In this document: piece after piece, positions 55,403-64,000 of the stretch
How the letters are laid out: each line of letters begins with the position of its first letter
Numbering within the stretch: position 1 is the stretch's first letter
From: Planctomycetota bacterium
Lineage (GTDB): Bacteria; Planctomycetota; Planctomycetia; Pirellulales; Pirellulaceae
Direction of reading: 5' to 3'
Assembly: GCA_026692845.1 (NCBI GenBank)
Contig: JAPLNM010000044.1
Span: forward strand, 57,849-121,848
DNA: 64,000 bases
Program-made: the position numbers and the translations under genes
The notes under the pieces: model-generated
Told to the model about the DNA's origin: nothing
Database searches by the model: none
Seen by the model: only the letters and a program-made list of their open reading frames with translations

Positions 55403-56368
55403 TTATAGCCCCACCCCAAAAGGCATCGGTTTGCCCGATATTGCCGCAATAAGATTCTCTGCGGCCATCATCGCCATCTGATTTCTCGCGTGCTCGGTCG
55501 CCGAACCGATGTGTGGGAGGATCAGACAGTGCGGACAGTGCCGCAATGGATCGTTCGGGGCAATCGGCTCCGGGGTGGTCACATCCAAGCCTGCTGCAAA
55601 GATCCGTCGCTCGCTCAGGGCCTGTGCCAATGCGGCTTGGTCAACGACCTCGCCCCGGGCTGTATTGACCAAGACTGCATGGGGTTTCATCCGCTGGAGT
55701 TGATCGGTTCCAATCAGGTTGCGGGTCTCGGGGGTCAGCGGGCAGTGGATGCTTACGACATCGCTTTGGCTCAGGAGCTCCCCGAGCTCCACGCGGCTTG
55801 CACCGAGCTGCTGATCGACTTGGGGTTTCGGATGCCTGGACGTGTAAAGAACACGCATGCCCCAACCCCCATGCATCCGCTTGGCGACCGCCATTCCGAT
55901 TCGTCCCATACCGAGGATCCCGAGCGTCTTGCCCTCGAACTCCAGACCAAGGAACATCATGGGCTCCCAGTTGCGCCATTGGAGTTTTTCCACATTTTGG
56001 ATCGCCGGACCGAAGCACCTGCCGGCTGCAAGGATCAACCCGACGGCGATATCGGCCGTCGCGTTGGTCAAGACTCCAGGTGTATTGCCAACCTGGATCG
56101 AGCGGGCTTTGGCGGCAGCTACGTCGATGTTGTTGTAGCCGACGGCGAAGTTAGCGATCCCTCGCAACGCCTTGCCCGCAGCGTCCATAATCTGAGAATC
56201 GATCGGATCGCTCAGGATCGAAAGGATCCCCGAACAGCCTTGCACCCGATCTAGTAGGACCTCGCGAGATGGAGGATCCTCGCCGGGCCAAACATCGACC
56301 TGGTGATGCGCTTGCAATCGGTCGATGCCGACCGAGGGTATACGGCGTGTTACGAAGACTTTTCCCAT
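55403..56368 (-). CDS. D-2-hydroxyacid dehydrogenase (glyoxylate/hydroxypyruvate reductase type)
   Basis: 321 residues, full length. NAD-binding LGILGMGRIGMAVAKRM, and the catalytic triad Arg (VNTARGEVVDQ), Glu (GLDVTTPEP) and His (ILPHIGSAT). The N-terminal VFVTRRIPSVGIDRL and FAVGYNNIDV fit the GyaR/GhrB subgroup that interconverts glyoxylate/glycolate or hydroxypyruvate/D-glycerate. No operon partner; the nearest gene on the same strand is the tat pair downstream. Confidence 0.88.
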   Translation of the reverse strand: MGKVFVTRRIPSVGIDRLQAHHQVDVWPGEDPPSREVLLDRVQGCSGILSILSDPIDSQIMDAAGKALRGIANFAVGYNNIDVAAAKARSIQVGNTPGVLTNATADIAVGLILAAGRCFGPAIQNVEKLQWRNWEPMMFLGLEFEGKTLGILGMGRIGMAVAKRMHGGWGMRVLYTSRHPKPQVDQQLGASRVELGELLSQSDVVSIHCPLTPETRNLIGTDQLQRMKPHAVLVNTARGEVVDQAALAQALSERRIFAAGLDVTTPEPIAPNDPLRHCPHCLILPHIGSATEHARNQMAMMAAENLIAAISGKPMPFGVGL

Positions 56369-56475
56369 AAAAAAACCCTTGGGCTAGCCGTCTGCAAAAC
56401 GAGCTGACTTTGCTAAAATCGGTTGCTTAAATGTCTCTGACTGACTCCGAAGATCGCTAGAGTATCGCGATCCAG

Positions 56476-56802
56476 ATGGCAATGCAAACCCTCGTCGCAA
56501 TCGAGCTTTTGAAACCGATGACCAAGAACCATGCCAAGAGCTATGCAGTACGGATTTTTGCGGGGATCCGCGAAGCGATTGGCACCGACAAGGTGATCAT
56601 CGAGATCGAGCCAGGAACGCGCGCCGGGGAACTCAAAGCGGCCTTAGCGCGACGGTATCCCCAAGCGGCTGAACTGATCCGCGTCAGTCGCTTGGCCGTC
56701 TCCGAGTCGTTCGTAGACGACGAGGAAACCATCGGCCTAGCGGGCAACTCCTGTTCAAACACGCTTGAAATGGCGCTGATCCCTCCGGTCAGCGGCGGCT
56801 AA
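56476..56802 (+). CDS. MoaD/ThiS-like small sulfur-carrier protein
   Basis: 108 residues from ATG 56476; ATG 56518 gives 94 residues and a more family-like start (YAVRIFAGIREAIG). The ubiquitin-like fold is supported by EIEPGTRAGELKAALARRYPQ, the strand ALIPPVSGG and the C-terminal Gly-Gly, which is adenylated and thiolated in molybdopterin synthase. Longer than usual at the N-terminus. No moaE or other cofactor gene is adjacent. Confidence 0.78.
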   Translation: MAMQTLVAIELLKPMTKNHAKSYAVRIFAGIREAIGTDKVIIEIEPGTRAGELKAALARRYPQAAELIRVSRLAVSESFVDDEETIGLAGNSCSNTLEMALIPPVSGG

Positions 56803-56854
56803 AGGGCCTTGCAAGAACCCGGCAATCGCAGCTAGTCCACCGATCCAGATCCGG

Positions 56855-57796
56855 TCACGGAGCGACAGGAAACCTCACTGCGTTTTCGATCAACTGCAGC
56901 ATGTTGGGGTCTTTGTAGATCGGAAACGTTTCGTGGCCCGGCCGGATATAGATGACTTTCCCTTTGCCTAAATTCCAAAGCATCACGCTCCGAAACGCTT
57001 CTCCTGCTTCCCATCGCTCTTGAAGGACCGTTTCGTCGGGTTCTGGGACATGAAACGGTTCATCGTACATTTCCGTTCGCGGTAGCGAAAACTTTTCGGG
57101 CAGGTTTCTGGCAAGCGGGTGATCGGGTTTCAAGACTTGTAGAAAACTCGGCTTGCCATCGTTCCGATAAGCCGGAAAGCAGCAATTCGGAAGATAGAGC
57201 TTGAGGGATCTGGACTTGGGGGATTCACTGGAATTTGGCGAGTCGAATTCCCAGAAGGGAGTCCTTTTCGCATCGCGTGCAGGTGCCTTGAATCGATCTG
57301 CCGCAACCTCCAGAATATTTGCGTTTTCGATTCCTTGTTTCGCAAGTTCATCGCGCAAATGAATCCGAGTTACTTCGTTCATCGCCTCGATGAATGGAGT
57401 GGACCAGTGGGCCGAGTGGATCGCGACCAAATTGCATTGGCCGCGCTGTATCCGACTTACGATATCCTTGCCAAGCTCCGATTTGATTTCAGCGTGTCGC
57501 ACATGGCCCCACCAAACGATCACCTGGGCGAAATCGAGCAGGGCTGGCGATACCCCTTGCTCTCCATCTTGGATCGAGGAAGAACGGACTTGGAGTCCAG
57601 GCTTGGACCTCAAGTGCTCGGCAATTGCATTCCCCAGAAAGTTATCGTAGGCCTCTTTTTGGGCGGGTTGTTGTTCGTCCCAAACAAGCACGCGAATCGG
57701 TTCATCTGCGGTGACTCGAGGTATGAAGCTCAATGCGAGTAGAGTGATTCCCAATACGCGCGTAAAACGTGATGCCAACGGAATGAAACTTGACAA
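56855..57796 (-). CDS. Secreted ThuA-like protein
   Basis: 313 residues with a signal peptide (VLGITLLALSFIPRVTA). ThuA fold (glutamine-amidotransferase-like): IRVLVWDEQQPAQKEAY, VIVWWGHVRHAEI, CNLVAIHSAHWSTPF, and the late RSVMLWNLGKGKVIYIRPGHETFPIYKDPN in pieces. The family name comes from trehalose utilisation in rhizobia; planctomycete members are thought to work on carbohydrates, with no proven reaction. Monocistronic; second ThuA-type domain of the window. Confidence 0.85.
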   Translation of the reverse strand: MSSFIPLASRFTRVLGITLLALSFIPRVTADEPIRVLVWDEQQPAQKEAYDNFLGNAIAEHLRSKPGLQVRSSSIQDGEQGVSPALLDFAQVIVWWGHVRHAEIKSELGKDIVSRIQRGQCNLVAIHSAHWSTPFIEAMNEVTRIHLRDELAKQGIENANILEVAADRFKAPARDAKRTPFWEFDSPNSSESPKSRSLKLYLPNCCFPAYRNDGKPSFLQVLKPDHPLARNLPEKFSLPRTEMYDEPFHVPEPDETVLQERWEAGEAFRSVMLWNLGKGKVIYIRPGHETFPIYKDPNMLQLIENAVRFPVAP

Positions 57797-57875
57797 ATGG
57801 AATCCCGTTCAAAGGTTGAGCGCATCGATGGCCCTTTTTTTAGCGCCGAGTCTTGTCAATCTAGTCGATGCTCCG

Positions 57876-57906
57876 CGCCGACGCAACGTTTTGCGTTGCA
57901 TCGGCG
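57876..57906. repeat. Hairpin in the repeat-rich gap
   Basis: CGCCGACGCAACG (57876-57888) pairs with CGTTGCATCGGCG (57894-57906) with one mismatch and a TTTTG loop. It sits directly before the 121-bp tandem duplication, between the ThuA start and the serine hydrolase end. Confidence 0.5.
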
Positions 57907-57907
57907 C

Positions 57908-58149
57908 GAGGCCTCTGGTTCGCTCTCTTTGAAAGCGGAAGGGCGCAAGCCCTCCGGTGAACGTTTGCTGGATGCGACACCGGACGGCTTGCGCCGTTCC
58001 GCTGGCATGAAAGCCTGGCGGATCGGACGAGGCCTCCGGTTCGATCTCATTAAAAGCGGAAGGGAGCAAGCCCTCCGGTGAACGTTTGCTAGATGCGACA
58101 CCGGACGGCTTGCGCCGTTCCGCTTGCACAGAAGCGTGGCAAATCGGTC
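57908..58149. repeat. Two tandem 121-bp repeats
   Basis: Units 57908-58028 and 58029-58149 are nearly identical. Each has GGAAGGG(C/A)GCAAGCCCTCC and, about 40 bases on, GGACGGCTTGCGCCGTTCC, so each can fold on itself. Part of the unit recurs inverted at 63345-63378, marking a dispersed family. The rest of the 57797-58228 gap shows nothing else. Confidence 0.75.
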
Positions 58150-58228
58150 GAATCCCTCCGGAGAGTGTTTATCAATCGTAAAAGATTCTCAACCAGTGAG
58201 GCTCAGCGTTTCTTTCCTCCCTCAATTC

Positions 58229-59419
58229 CTAAACCCCAGCAGCAGCTAGCTTCTGAAATTCAACTCTCAGATCCGATGCGTCGGCGTTGGGGAAATTCGC
58301 CCGCTGGACGAAAAGGAGGTACGCTCTCCCTCGCACCGGATCGATCCAAGCTTGGGTCCCATAAGCACCCCCGTGACCATACGTTCCCTTCGAGAGCATG
58401 GCCGTCGGGCCTTGGGGGGCTTGCACCACGCAGCAGCCAATCCCCCAAGCGTTCCCGTCGGTAAAGCCCGTGACCAGTTCGCCTGTGGTCGGTCTACCGA
58501 GCATCGATACTGATCTGTTGCTGAGGATTTGCTTGCCCTGCCAAGTCCCGCCGCCCAAAAGCATTTGGCAAATCCGACCGTAATCCGCAGGTGTTGAAAA
58601 CAGCCCACCGTTGGCTGCGGGCAACCGATTGCGATCGGTCGGCTTTTTTCCTGCGAGCAGGAAAATAGGGGATTCCGTAAGCTCCCCAGCGGGAGTCCGC
58701 GTGTAGCTTTTTGCCAAACGTTTCTGCTGGTTATCGGTCAAGTAGAACGCCGTGTCGCTAAGGCCTAGCGGTTCGCACAAGCGTTTCTGCACAAACGCAT
58801 CGAAGCTCATCTCAGAGACCACCTCGACGATGTGGGCCGCGGTGTTGATCCCCGTCTGGCTATACCGCCACTTGGTTCCCGGCTGAAATTGAACGAGCGA
58901 TTTGGCATACTTTTCAACCGCGTTGGCTAGCGAAGTGTCGCCGTAGGGAGCATCGAGTTCTCGCATGCCGGACGTGTGATTGAGGGTTTGCAATACGCTA
59001 ACATTCACCCGCTCAGCCGATTCGTTTCGGAGCCCCCCCATCTGGGGCAGGTATCTGGCAATCGGATCCTCCAAAGCGATTTTGCCTTCGTCGACAAGCA
59101 TCATCACGCAAATGGCCGTGATCGGTTTGGACATCGATGCGATCCAGAAAAGATTATCCGGTCTCATCGGTGTTTTCGAATTCACGTCGGCGTAGCCTGC
59201 CGCGTCCAGATGCAGCGTTTTCTTGGAGTCGACGACCATCGTCACGGCACCGGCGATCTCATTGCGATCGACGAACGATTCGACTGCTTCATGGATCCCC
59301 GTGATGGACGATTTGTCTTGGGCGCGACCAACACCGGCCAGAGCCAGAGAGCCGTAAGCGGTTGCGAACAAGGCGCTGCGCCGAAGCATTTTTTGATCGT
59401 TCTGGAATTTTGGAGCCAT
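58229..59419 (-). CDS. Exported serine hydrolase, beta-lactamase/esterase fold
   Basis: 396 residues from ATG 59419. N-terminal RRSALFATAYGSLALAGVGRA is a signal, perhaps Tat-type. Catalytic motifs: SMSK (Ser and Lys) in WIASMSKPIT, Tyr in WRYSQTGINTAAHIV, and HGG in TYGHGGAYGTQ. Acts on an unknown ester, amide or D-amino-acid peptide outside the membrane. Third protein of this fold in the window (with the 22.7-kb gene and the NamZ fusion). A 6-bp palindrome GTACTG/CAGTAC (59460-59476) lies 41 bases before its start. Confidence 0.85.
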   Translation of the reverse strand: MAPKFQNDQKMLRRSALFATAYGSLALAGVGRAQDKSSITGIHEAVESFVDRNEIAGAVTMVVDSKKTLHLDAAGYADVNSKTPMRPDNLFWIASMSKPITAICVMMLVDEGKIALEDPIARYLPQMGGLRNESAERVNVSVLQTLNHTSGMRELDAPYGDTSLANAVEKYAKSLVQFQPGTKWRYSQTGINTAAHIVEVVSEMSFDAFVQKRLCEPLGLSDTAFYLTDNQQKRLAKSYTRTPAGELTESPIFLLAGKKPTDRNRLPAANGGLFSTPADYGRICQMLLGGGTWQGKQILSNRSVSMLGRPTTGELVTGFTDGNAWGIGCCVVQAPQGPTAMLSKGTYGHGGAYGTQAWIDPVRGRAYLLFVQRANFPNADASDLRVEFQKLAAAGV

Positions 59420-60284
59420 TGCGGGATACCTTAGGGAGAAAATAGATTCCAGGAATATAGTACTGTTTATCAGTACCAACCGCCACCCAGTGCCTGTTCG
59501 TGCCTCGCAGAGCCACGCGCATTCATCGTACGAACTCGGCCCCCGGGTGGCCTTGAGCCACCGGAGCCCATGGTTCGTCAGCTAGGCGGATCATCTCCAC
59601 CATCCCCACTTTACGACGCAGCCTCCCGCTAGCAGATGAAGCTGTGCTTCCGGTCGGACGAGCCGACCGGGGGCCTGGGTGATCTTTTCGTTCGTGCCTC
59701 GCATCGGATTTCGTCGTACTCGTGCTCGTACTCAGCGAAGCGGTACTCAGTCCGCCGCGGCGGACGGTGCTCGTGCTCGTAATCGACTGAAGAATTGTAC
59801 TGGCTCGATGACTCCGAGACACTATCGAATTTCATCGACATCCAAGTCAAGTTCGCGACAATCGGTCCGAGGCTTGATTCGAGATCGATAAAGGATAAGT
59901 CGATCTCAGGCGAAAAGTTATTCCGTCATGCTTACCTCGATTCGATTACGAGCACGAGCACCGTTTCACTAAGCACGAGCATGATTTGCTCGCTCCTTGC
60001 CAGAATAAGTTGCATGCGTGAGCGCGTTTAACTCTCAGATGCAGGTGTACTGGATTCATTTCCGTCTTCGACGGCTAGTACGCCTACGGCTGACTGTTAA
60101 ACGAAATGGGGCTCTCTTGCCCGGTACCTGCCACTTTGCACCTGGCAACGATGCGATCAATCCTGGGGGATGAACCAGTTTACCCTAGCGATTCCATTGG
60201 TTTACTGAGCTTCCCAAGCCAAAACGGACCCACAAATTCTGCTGACCAGCCAATTATCCTCGGACGGTACATCCGACTTGTTTT
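59420..60284. other. Gene-poor stretch with low-complexity TCGTGCTCGTAC sequence
   Basis: No credible gene in 865 bases. Open frames on both strands reflect TCGTGCTCG-type low-complexity sequence (59713-59782). A 21-bp inverted repeat is listed separately. Confidence 0.5.
59766..59962. repeat. 21-bp perfect inverted repeat pair, 155 bases apart
   Basis: Left arm 59766-59786 (GGTGCTCGTGCTCGTAATCG plus A) is the exact reverse complement of 59942-59962. Ends of this kind could bound a small non-autonomous element, but no target-site duplication was recognised. Confidence 0.6.
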
Positions 60285-60724
60285 TTAAGATCTTATCTGG
60301 ATTTTGCGTACAGCCTTGTTGAACCGAGTCCGAAGTGTCTGCGGGTGGCCGCCGTGGATTTGGGCGATTGCTTTCCAGCTAAATCCTTGGGCGCGTTGAT
60401 GCCAGATGGGTTGCAGTGGTTTTGGCATTTGCTGTGCGACCGATTGAATCATGGCCAGTTCGTCTTGACGATCTTCGAGCGATTCGATCGTACTGCAGTG
60501 GTCTGGATCGCGCGCGGGCTCTAAGGCGATGATTGCATGGGAGTGGATGATGAGCAAATCGTTCCGAAGAGCGCGCGCCATATCGGTGATCGTGCGAAGA
60601 GTCATGAGACGCAACAGTGCGGGCCAACTGAGCACCATGGTCTTGCCATCGGGATTGGTCAGAAGCAGGCAGGCTTTGAGGGCAACGTTTTGGGCGACAT
60701 CGCATGGGTCGATCTGCAGTCGGG
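60285..60724 (-). pseudogene. N-terminally truncated ECF-type sigma factor
   Basis: Recognisable sigma-70-like sequence: IDPCDVAQNVALKA and SWPALLRLMTLRTITDMARAL (region 2 remnants) and QSVAQQMPKPLQPIWHQRAQGFSWKAIAQIHG...LRTRFNKAVRKIQ (region 4 helix-turn-helix). This is the planctomycete ECF style. The first part of region 2 is missing: homology stops near 60722 where RHS sequence on the other strand begins. Residues before IDPCD (RRGSHTLRRRSNH) are junction-derived, so the gene is probably dead. Confidence 0.65.
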
Positions 60725-60725
60725 G

Positions 60726-62182
60726 GTGGTTTGACCTCCTACGAAGAGTATGACTACCTCGGCGCATCGACCATGATCGAACGAGGGCGCCCCGAGTCGG
60801 GAATCAAATTGACGATGGTTAGCCAAACAGGAAGTGTTGGGGACGCTGGGGATCCATACACGGGTTTGGACCGCTTCGGTCGCGTGGTCGATCAGCGCTG
60901 GATCGAAGGGAGTGGCGGCAGTGCGACCGATATCGCTCGGTACACTTACCAGTTTGATCGCAACAGCAGTCGCACTGCACGACTCAATCAGCTCGATGCA
61001 GCGTTTAGCGAGACCTATGCCTTTGATGGCGTCGATCGCCTGGTGGACTTCGCACGGGGCGGTGGTGGCACGGGCCCGCAGAGTCAGCAATGGAACCTCG
61101 ATGCGTTGGGCAATTGGACGACGATCACTTCCGACGGCACGCCCGAAAGCCGAACGCACAATTCGCAGAATGAGCTTACGGGAGTCGGAGCAAGCTCGCT
61201 GGCCTACGACGCCAATGGAAACATGATTCAGGACGAAGTTGGACGGCAACTGCAATACAACGCTTGGAACCGATTGGTGCGCGTGAGCTTGTCGGGAGAT
61301 CAAGTGGCCGCCTATCAATACAATGGTCTTCAGCATCGGATTGTGACCACTGTTGGCAATGGTCCGTCAGCGATTGCAAGGGATCTGTTCTATTCTGTAG
61401 GCTGGCAAGTCTTGGAGCAGCGGATCCGAACAGGAAGCAGTCTCGGGAGTGAGGCCGAGGAGCAATTTGTTTGGAGCGTGGCGTACATCGACGGATTGAT
61501 TCTTCGGGATCGCAATGCCGACCTGAACAACGCCACGGGTGCTGGCGGCTTGGAGCAGCGCGTGTTCGCGTTGCAGGACGCATTGTGGAACACGACGGCG
61601 CTGGTCGATGTGAATGGGGATGTCTTGAATCGATTTGCTTACACACCGTACGGTGTGGTGAGCCTCCTCAATCCCGACTGGTACAACGCCACCAGTGCCG
61701 CCGTGCCCTGGCAACATCTCTTCCGTGGGCTGAAGTTCAGCGAAGAAACCGGCCTGGCCTATGTTCGCAACCGCGACTATTCGCCGACGCTCGGCCGTTT
61801 CATCATGCCAGATCCGCTGGGATATGTAGACGGTGCCTCATTGTATGCTGCACATTTTGTCCCTAACAGAACAGATTCACGGGGATTGTTTGACGAACCT
61901 GGGAATCCCTTTGTACCAGACCCGCCCAATCCGCCACCTCCGCCGCCAACAGAATATCCTTGTCCGACATGCCCAGCACCAACGTATCCGCCGCCCAGTG
62001 ACCCTCAACCGTTGCATCCACCTGTAGGATGGTTGTTTTGGTTTTCAGTTGGTCCTGGCGTATGGATCGGGGGCGGCAGCGATGGCAATCCTTTCAATGA
62101 GCCAGGTAGACGGATCAATGACCGTCCGTCAATTAATGTCCCGGGAGGTGACCCTGTTTTCGGTTTCTACTGCCAGTGGTGA
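60726..62182 (+). pseudogene. 5'-truncated RHS-repeat protein with Pro-rich end
   Basis: About 485 codons, in frame with a start at 60704 that lies in the sigma-factor remnant. Planctomycete RHS sequence: YEEYDYLGASTMIERGRPESGI, DPYTGLDRFGRVVDQRW, LAYDANGNMIQDE, LQYNAWNRLVRV, then the core end FRGLKFSEETGLAYVRNRDYSPTLGRFIMPDPLGYVDGASLY in pieces. The usual NPVxYTDPxGL is degraded to FVPNRTDSRGL, followed by a Pro-rich tail with no toxin motif. A complete gene would be over 1,500 codons with signal and many repeats; only the 3' part remains here. Confidence 0.75.
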
Positions 62183-62728
62183 CGTGAGGCTCATGGGGCG
62201 CTCATGGGGCCATCCGTCTATACTGGCCGACCGTTGCTGTGAATTGCAAACTCGTACGTGTACCCCCGATGGAAGTCCATTTCCTCAGAGTTTCATGACC
62301 CACCTGTTCTCGTAACATTCATGGAGTTCCAATGCCAACACTTCACCCACGGCATTTCCTCCGGGCAATGCTGGTCTTGATCTTTGTCAATTGTCATCTC
62401 GCCCCTACGGTCGCGGGGTTCGTTTCGCTCCTAGTCAATGTTGGCGGATTTCGATCGTGGACACCGATACCGGTATCGCAGACAAGAAAGCGTTTGGATT
62501 GGGCGGATATACCAATCTCTCTTTCAATTGGCTCATCGGTAGGTGCCAGGAACAAATGGCACTGTACGCCTGGGGTCAGAGCGCAAGTTTTCTAGCGGCA
62601 CGTGGAAGATTTTTGTTATACTTCCAAGAACTTTGGCAATTCATGATGACTTCAAAAACCTGCCTTGGCTAAAATTCAGAACCTTCCTTACAAGCGCTAA
62701 CTAGCCAAGGAAGGTTTTTTCGTAGGAT
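62183..62728. other. Decayed sequence downstream of RHS remnant
   Basis: Two overlapping open frames (62332-62595 and 62391-62672) may be one frameshifted small secreted protein: LRAMLVLIFVNCHLAPTVAG in the first frame and SIVDTDTGIADKKAFGLGGY in the second, with GGAG six bases before ATG 62332. Support is weak. GGGCTCATGGGG-type repeats at 62192-62212 recur near 62951-62985. Confidence 0.35.
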
Positions 62729-62968
62729 GTCTCTACCAAAATCAAGGAGCAATGCACCTTCAAGTTTCAGCGCGTCCTTAGTGCTTTTCCCGTCGAACGG
62801 CTTCCGGAGTTGCTCCCCGAAGAATTGCTCCGCGAGGTCCTCGGCAAGCACAAGTTTCTTTTCGGAGGCGTCTTTCATTCGGCCATCGTTTACGTGGGCG
62901 TTCCTTTGCCAAGTGAGAACAATCAAGGGCGGTCAGGCCTCGTTGTCGTGATGGGCTCATGGGACTGA
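62729..62968 (+). pseudogene. Frameshifted remnant of a transposase N-terminus (IS4-like)
   Basis: Frame starting at 62729 reads STKIKEQCTFKFQRVLSAFPVERLPELLPEELLREVLGKHKF in pieces; a neighbouring frame then reads SFIRPSFTWAFLCQV. Together they resemble the start of planctomycete IS4-type transposases (LLP-x-E helix, then V-x-T-P-A-V-T-x-W-A-F-L-x-Q-V). One frameshift near 62868 is needed and nothing of the catalytic core follows, so this is a short fossil. Confidence 0.4.
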
Positions 62969-63188
62969 CGGACTTATGGGGCCATCCATCTTTGCTTGAT
63001 GACCTATTTTGTCTTTGTAAGATTTTATGCTTATTTTTGTGGCGTTGCATTTTCGTTATCGATTTTCGTAAAGGGGCTCTGTCGATGGCTAGGCAGAAGC
63101 GTGGCGATGTTTTGAGCCGCAACGCGGCGCAATGCGATAGCCCAGGGCAACGTTCTGGGTTCCTTGGATTGCGTCGTTATCCCATCAA

Positions 63189-63231
63189 GCCCTGAAGGGG
63201 CGGCGCAACCCTCGTTCCGCCCTTTCAGGGC
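63189..63231. repeat. 15-bp hairpin of a dispersed repeat
   Basis: GCCCTGAAGGGGCGG (63189-63203) and CCGCCCTTTCAGGGC (63217-63231) pair with one G-U, loop 13. It is preceded by CCCAG...CTGGG (63151-63169). The whole 63080-63240 stretch looks like a dispersed element; no gene is seen from 62969 to 63585. Confidence 0.6.
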
Positions 63232-63344
63232 CTGCCAGGATTCGGACCATCGAGGGCTAGTAGCGGAGCAGCGCAAGCTGCCCGGTGAGTTTAAATATTC
63301 AGTGGTTTCCTGAGTGTTCGAGCGTGGAACACGACACGTTACCC

Positions 63345-63378
63345 TTCACCGGAGGGCTTGCGCCCAACCGCTTTCAAA
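63345..63378. repeat. Inverted copy of part of the 121-bp repeat
   Basis: TTCACCGGAGGGCTTGCGCC and the following CCGCTTTCAAA match, on the opposite strand, the section of the 57.9-kb repeat around 57932-57963 with two differences. Confidence 0.6.
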
Positions 63379-63585
63379 AACCTCTTGGCATGCGCCGAAA
63401 TACACTCAAATCCAATCTTTCCTAAAATGATCCAAATGTCGATTTGACGGTATTGGGCTTGCGTGGTTCCGCTTTTATTTCCCAAGCGATTGCTACACAA
63501 CGGGTGCTTGGCACCAGATCTAGCGTCACGCCCTGGGTGCGCGTCGATCGCACGATTGAGGACAATCTTTTTGAAATGGGGCGAG

Positions 63586-64000
63586 TTATTTGCGATCTCG
63601 GATCTGCTGACGAAGCTCGGTGGCGATCGCTTGCAACTGTTCGAGCGACCGGTCTTGGAACATCGCTGGATCGCTGATGGGCAAATCTGAAATTTCCTGT
63701 AATGTTTGTATCAAGTGGATCTCGCCCTCCTTGAGCGCCTCTTGCCGGCCCTCTTGACGGCCTTGCTTGATAAATCGGTCAGCGATCGAACCGGGCTCGA
63801 CTTGGGTGTGGAACAACTTTTCGATCGTCATCGTAAGCTTCTCTATGGGTATCAAAGGACTCGCGCTCGCAATGTAAACAAAAATCGCTTCCACATGCTC
63901 CGGCCGAACCTCGAAGGTCCCGCTCTTGAGCAAACACTGCAGGAGGAACTCAAGCTTTTCCTCAAAATCCCGCCTACGACTGTATTTTAGCAGACCAAGC
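63586..64000 (-). CDS. C-terminal part of an Rpn/PD-(D/E)XK transposase-like protein (runs off window)
   Basis: The frame is open to the right edge; 138 residues are visible. YSRRRDFEEKLEFLLQCLLKSG, then VEAIFVYIASASPLIPIEKL, FIKQGRQEGRQEALKEGE and a helical end LEQLQAIATELRQQIRDRK. The GRQEGRQEALKEG turn-rich helix and LEQL ending are typical of Rpn-family (recombination-promoting nuclease) and related DUF4351 proteins, whose nuclease core would lie further right. Family call is moderate; that it is coding is more certain. Confidence 0.6.
   Translation of the reverse strand, partial: LGLLKYSRRRDFEEKLEFLLQCLLKSGTFEVRPEHVEAIFVYIASASPLIPIEKLTMTIEKLFHTQVEPGSIADRFIKQGRQEGRQEALKEGEIHLIQTLQEISDLPISDPAMFQDRSLEQLQAIATELRQQIRDRK

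Noticed and set aside
59523..59822. 99-codon Ser/Thr/Arg-rich minus-strand frame
   Set aside because: Composed of low-complexity TCGTGCTCGTAC sequence, no start signal or family pattern.
62669..62926. 85-codon minus-strand frame over the transposase remnant
   Set aside because: Opposite strand to a better protein match; no ribosome site and no similarity recognised.

Overview
The window (about 64 kb, roughly 55 % G+C by eye) reads as a chromosome segment of a planctomycete of the Pirellulaceae type. The lineage markers are two PSCyt1-DUF1549-DUF1553 plus DUF1501 gene pairs (15.3-19.5 kb and 48.4-52.4 kb), a DUF1559 prepilin-like protein with a partner lipoprotein, a membrane protein starting with NPYESP, a DUF1080 lyase domain, ThuA-like proteins, a Gfo/Idh oxidoreductase and an RHS protein of the planctomycete style. 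No rRNA, tRNA or CRISPR array was seen.

Layout. 0-5.3 kb: end of an aldo/keto reductase, a YedJ-type HD hydrolase, a serine/threonine kinase with an N-terminal heme-NO-binding (H-NOX) domain, a FAD oxidoreductase, a PqiA-like membrane protein and a DUF2007 protein. 5.5-8.5 kb: dnaX, with an A10 slippery run followed directly by a hairpin, and a secreted DUF6263-like protein. 8.5-13.3 kb: a likely N-acetylmuramic acid salvage locus (serine hydrolase-NamZ fusion, sodium/solute symporter, divergent murQ). 13.4-24.7 kb: citrate synthase, a thioredoxin-like ferredoxin, the first cytochrome/DUF1501 pair, a large ABC transporter carrying zinc ribbon and DUF1854 parts, a serine hydrolase and a LuxR-type regulator. 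24.8-30.5 kb: a membrane protein, a secreted catalase-peroxidase divergent from an OxyR-like regulator with the two redox cysteines, and an SGNH-DUF1080 protein. 30.5-33.8 kb: a coupled pair encoding a PLP decarboxylase and an isochorismatase-ThuA fusion.

33.85-37.94 kb is an accessory island bounded by two 79-bp direct repeats (about 94 % identical). It carries two orphan polymorphic-toxin tips that share a 330-bp Hint segment: one ends in a barnase-type RNase followed by a barstar-like inhibitor, the other in an unrecognised His-rich domain followed by a presumptive immunity gene. A DUF1778-GNAT toxin-antitoxin pair and a 27-bp perfect inverted repeat follow. The right-hand 79-bp copy is the leader of a Gfo/Idh gene, so the island appears to have entered that leader and duplicated it.

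38-57.8 kb is ordinary planctomycete gene content: a tricorn-like protease with an alpha/beta hydrolase, an Ala/Cys-rich repeat protein, a DapA-like aldolase with a SpoU methyltransferase, Dabb, lipoprotein and DUF1559 genes, the second cytochrome/DUF1501 pair, homoserine dehydrogenase, two tandem TatA-like proteins (one only 58 residues), a 2-hydroxyacid dehydrogenase, a MoaD-like protein and a ThuA protein. From 57.8 kb to the end the sequence is gene-poor and decayed: tandem and inverted repeats, a serine hydrolase, a truncated ECF sigma factor abutting a 5'-truncated RHS gene, a frameshifted transposase remnant, and the end of an Rpn-type gene that runs off the window.
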